Assembly (NCBI RefSeq): GCF_002156705.1
Contig: NZ_CP019893.1
Coordinates: 2,542,001 to 2,606,000 of the forward strand
DNA length: 64,000 nucleotides
Reading direction: 5' to 3'
DNA from: Natrarchaeobaculum aegyptiacum
GTDB taxonomy: Archaea > Halobacteriota > Halobacteria > Halobacteriales > Natrialbaceae
Below the pieces are notes generated by a model, which did not search any database, was not told the DNA's origin, and saw only the letters and a program-made list of their open reading frames with translations. This document shows, in pieces, positions 63,329 to 64,000 of this stretch. Made by a program: the position numbers and the translations under genes. The number at the start of each line of letters is the position of its first letter. Position 1 is the first letter of the stretch.

Positions 63329-63418
63329 GGAATACTGAGTGGGGGGTCGTCGATTCGAACCCGTACTTTGAGTACGTTGCTTCGTAGGCTCGCTAGACGA
63401 TGCTTGATTTCGGCGTTT

Positions 63419-64000
63419 TCACTCACTCTGCCATCCGGCGGAGCCGAGCGTGCGCTTGATCGACGAGAAGCCAGTCTCACCCATCCAGCGGTGGGTGTAC
63501 CAGCGGCTACTCATTCGGGCGTTATGTGCTCGGTCGAGCGAGGAGTAGATCCGATGCGTGATTGACAGGCAAATGCCGTCTGCACGAAGATCGTCGCGGA
63601 ACGGCTTTCGGTCGTAGCCACGATCAGCAGCCAGTGACGGAAGGTCTGCGGCGTTATGCCGCGCGACCTGTGGCCCGATCTTCGTGTCGTGTTTCTTCGT
63701 CGTCGTACAGTGAACGTCGAAGATGTACAGTGTTTTCACGTCCGCGAGGGCAGTGACTGTGAGCGAGCGAATCCGGGGTGTGCCCGCTGTGCGTAGTGAC
63801 GAGACGGCTGATGACGATCGAAGCCAGTCGTTTCGATCGCCGCGTGGCCAGTGCGTTTCTCGGCTGATTCGCCGAGAAACGCACGGTAGGTCTCCATCGA
63901 GATGGTCTCGAACCAGTCGCGGAGCACGGTGAAATGAGGAAGGCACGTAAGCCCGATTTCGTCGAGAATGCCGGGCATCTCGCTGAGGAGATCGATCGTC
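63419..64000 (-). pseudogene. IS5-type transposase, frameshifted, cut by window edge
   Basis: Read on the minus strand from the right edge, one frame gives FTVLRDWFETISMETYRAFL ... HAAIETTGFDRHQPSRHYAQRAHPGFARSQ, then ends near 63,736. A second frame continues with TVTALADVKTLYIFDVHCTTTKKHDTKIGPQVARHN ... LAADRGYDRKPFRDDLRADGI ... NARMSSRWYTHRWMGETGFSSIKRTLGSA. Together they match an IS5/IS4-like DDE transposase: D of GFD, D of DVHCTT, then DRGYD and E of GETGF are DDE candidates. A single frameshift near 63,740-63,770 and loss of the C-terminus make it non-functional. The 5' end lies beyond 64000. Confidence 0.72.

Overview
This window is haloarchaeal chromosome. It is GC-rich with very frequent CTCGAG, and its proteins are strongly acidic. 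Several genes look leaderless, with a TATA element about 25 nt before the start codon. It also carries archaeal hallmark genes: aIF1A, TFS, FtsZ1, NAC, Nop5-fibrillarin, DtdA, MptA, Orc1-like and TrmB regulators. I infer a Natrialbales-type halophile; this is a judgement of style, not a search result.

Region 1-9,000: glycerol catabolism. glpK (cut by the left edge) diverges from a tightly packed glpA-glpB-glpC cluster. A degenerate Orc1/Cdc6-like gene overlaps glpC by 4 nt. It is followed by a caspase-like CHAT protein with an intact His/Cys pair. A 44-residue single-TM microprotein lies convergent to the CHAT gene behind an operator-like palindrome. Region 9,200-17,900: aIF1A, a FAH-family hydrolase with a YkgJ cysteine-cluster protein, a double-rhodanese sulfurtransferase followed by a 64-bp tandem repeat, a Tat lipoprotein amidohydrolase, TFS, an MFS transporter, a geranylgeranyl-reductase-family flavoprotein and a CBS/zinc-ribbon protein. 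Region 17,900-30,200: two tandem M48 membrane proteases, a Tat-exported five-repeat beta-sandwich protein, an M20 amidohydrolase, an 84-bp palindromic (MITE-like) element, a uS10 paralogue, a Nudix hydrolase, RDD and DUF4013 membrane proteins, a possible PD-(D/E)XK protein with a cysteine cluster, and a 2Fe-2S ferredoxin.

Region 30,200-36,000 mixes core genes (ftsZ1, dtdA) with mobile DNA. It has an IS200/IS605-type element carrying tnpB without tnpA, decayed ends of similar elements, and a striking set of short perfect hairpins. These have 7-11 bp arms and mostly 3-nt loops. They lie inside tnpB, in its 3' (guide-RNA) region and in two intergenic spots several kb away. Region 36,000-49,100: an SPW membrane protein, a TrmB regulator divergent from an exported CARDB-like/RND transporter pair, an APC-USP transporter, Nop5-fibrillarin, 6-phosphogluconate dehydrogenase, TrmI and NAC. 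Region 49,200-62,600: a Tat-exported serpin, an AT-rich patch with two microproteins (one a double C2H2 zinc finger), a zincin, a CaCA antiporter, MptA, a MaoC dehydratase, another TrmB regulator, a YyaL/DUF255 protein and FxsA.

Region 62,500-64,000: tRNA-Ile(GAT) followed by a 22-nt near-copy of its 3' end and a frameshifted IS5-type transposase. This looks like the edge of an integrated element that continues past the right end. The best candidates for undescribed biology are the hairpin cassettes in and around tnpB, and the Orc-like/CHAT/microprotein neighbourhood.
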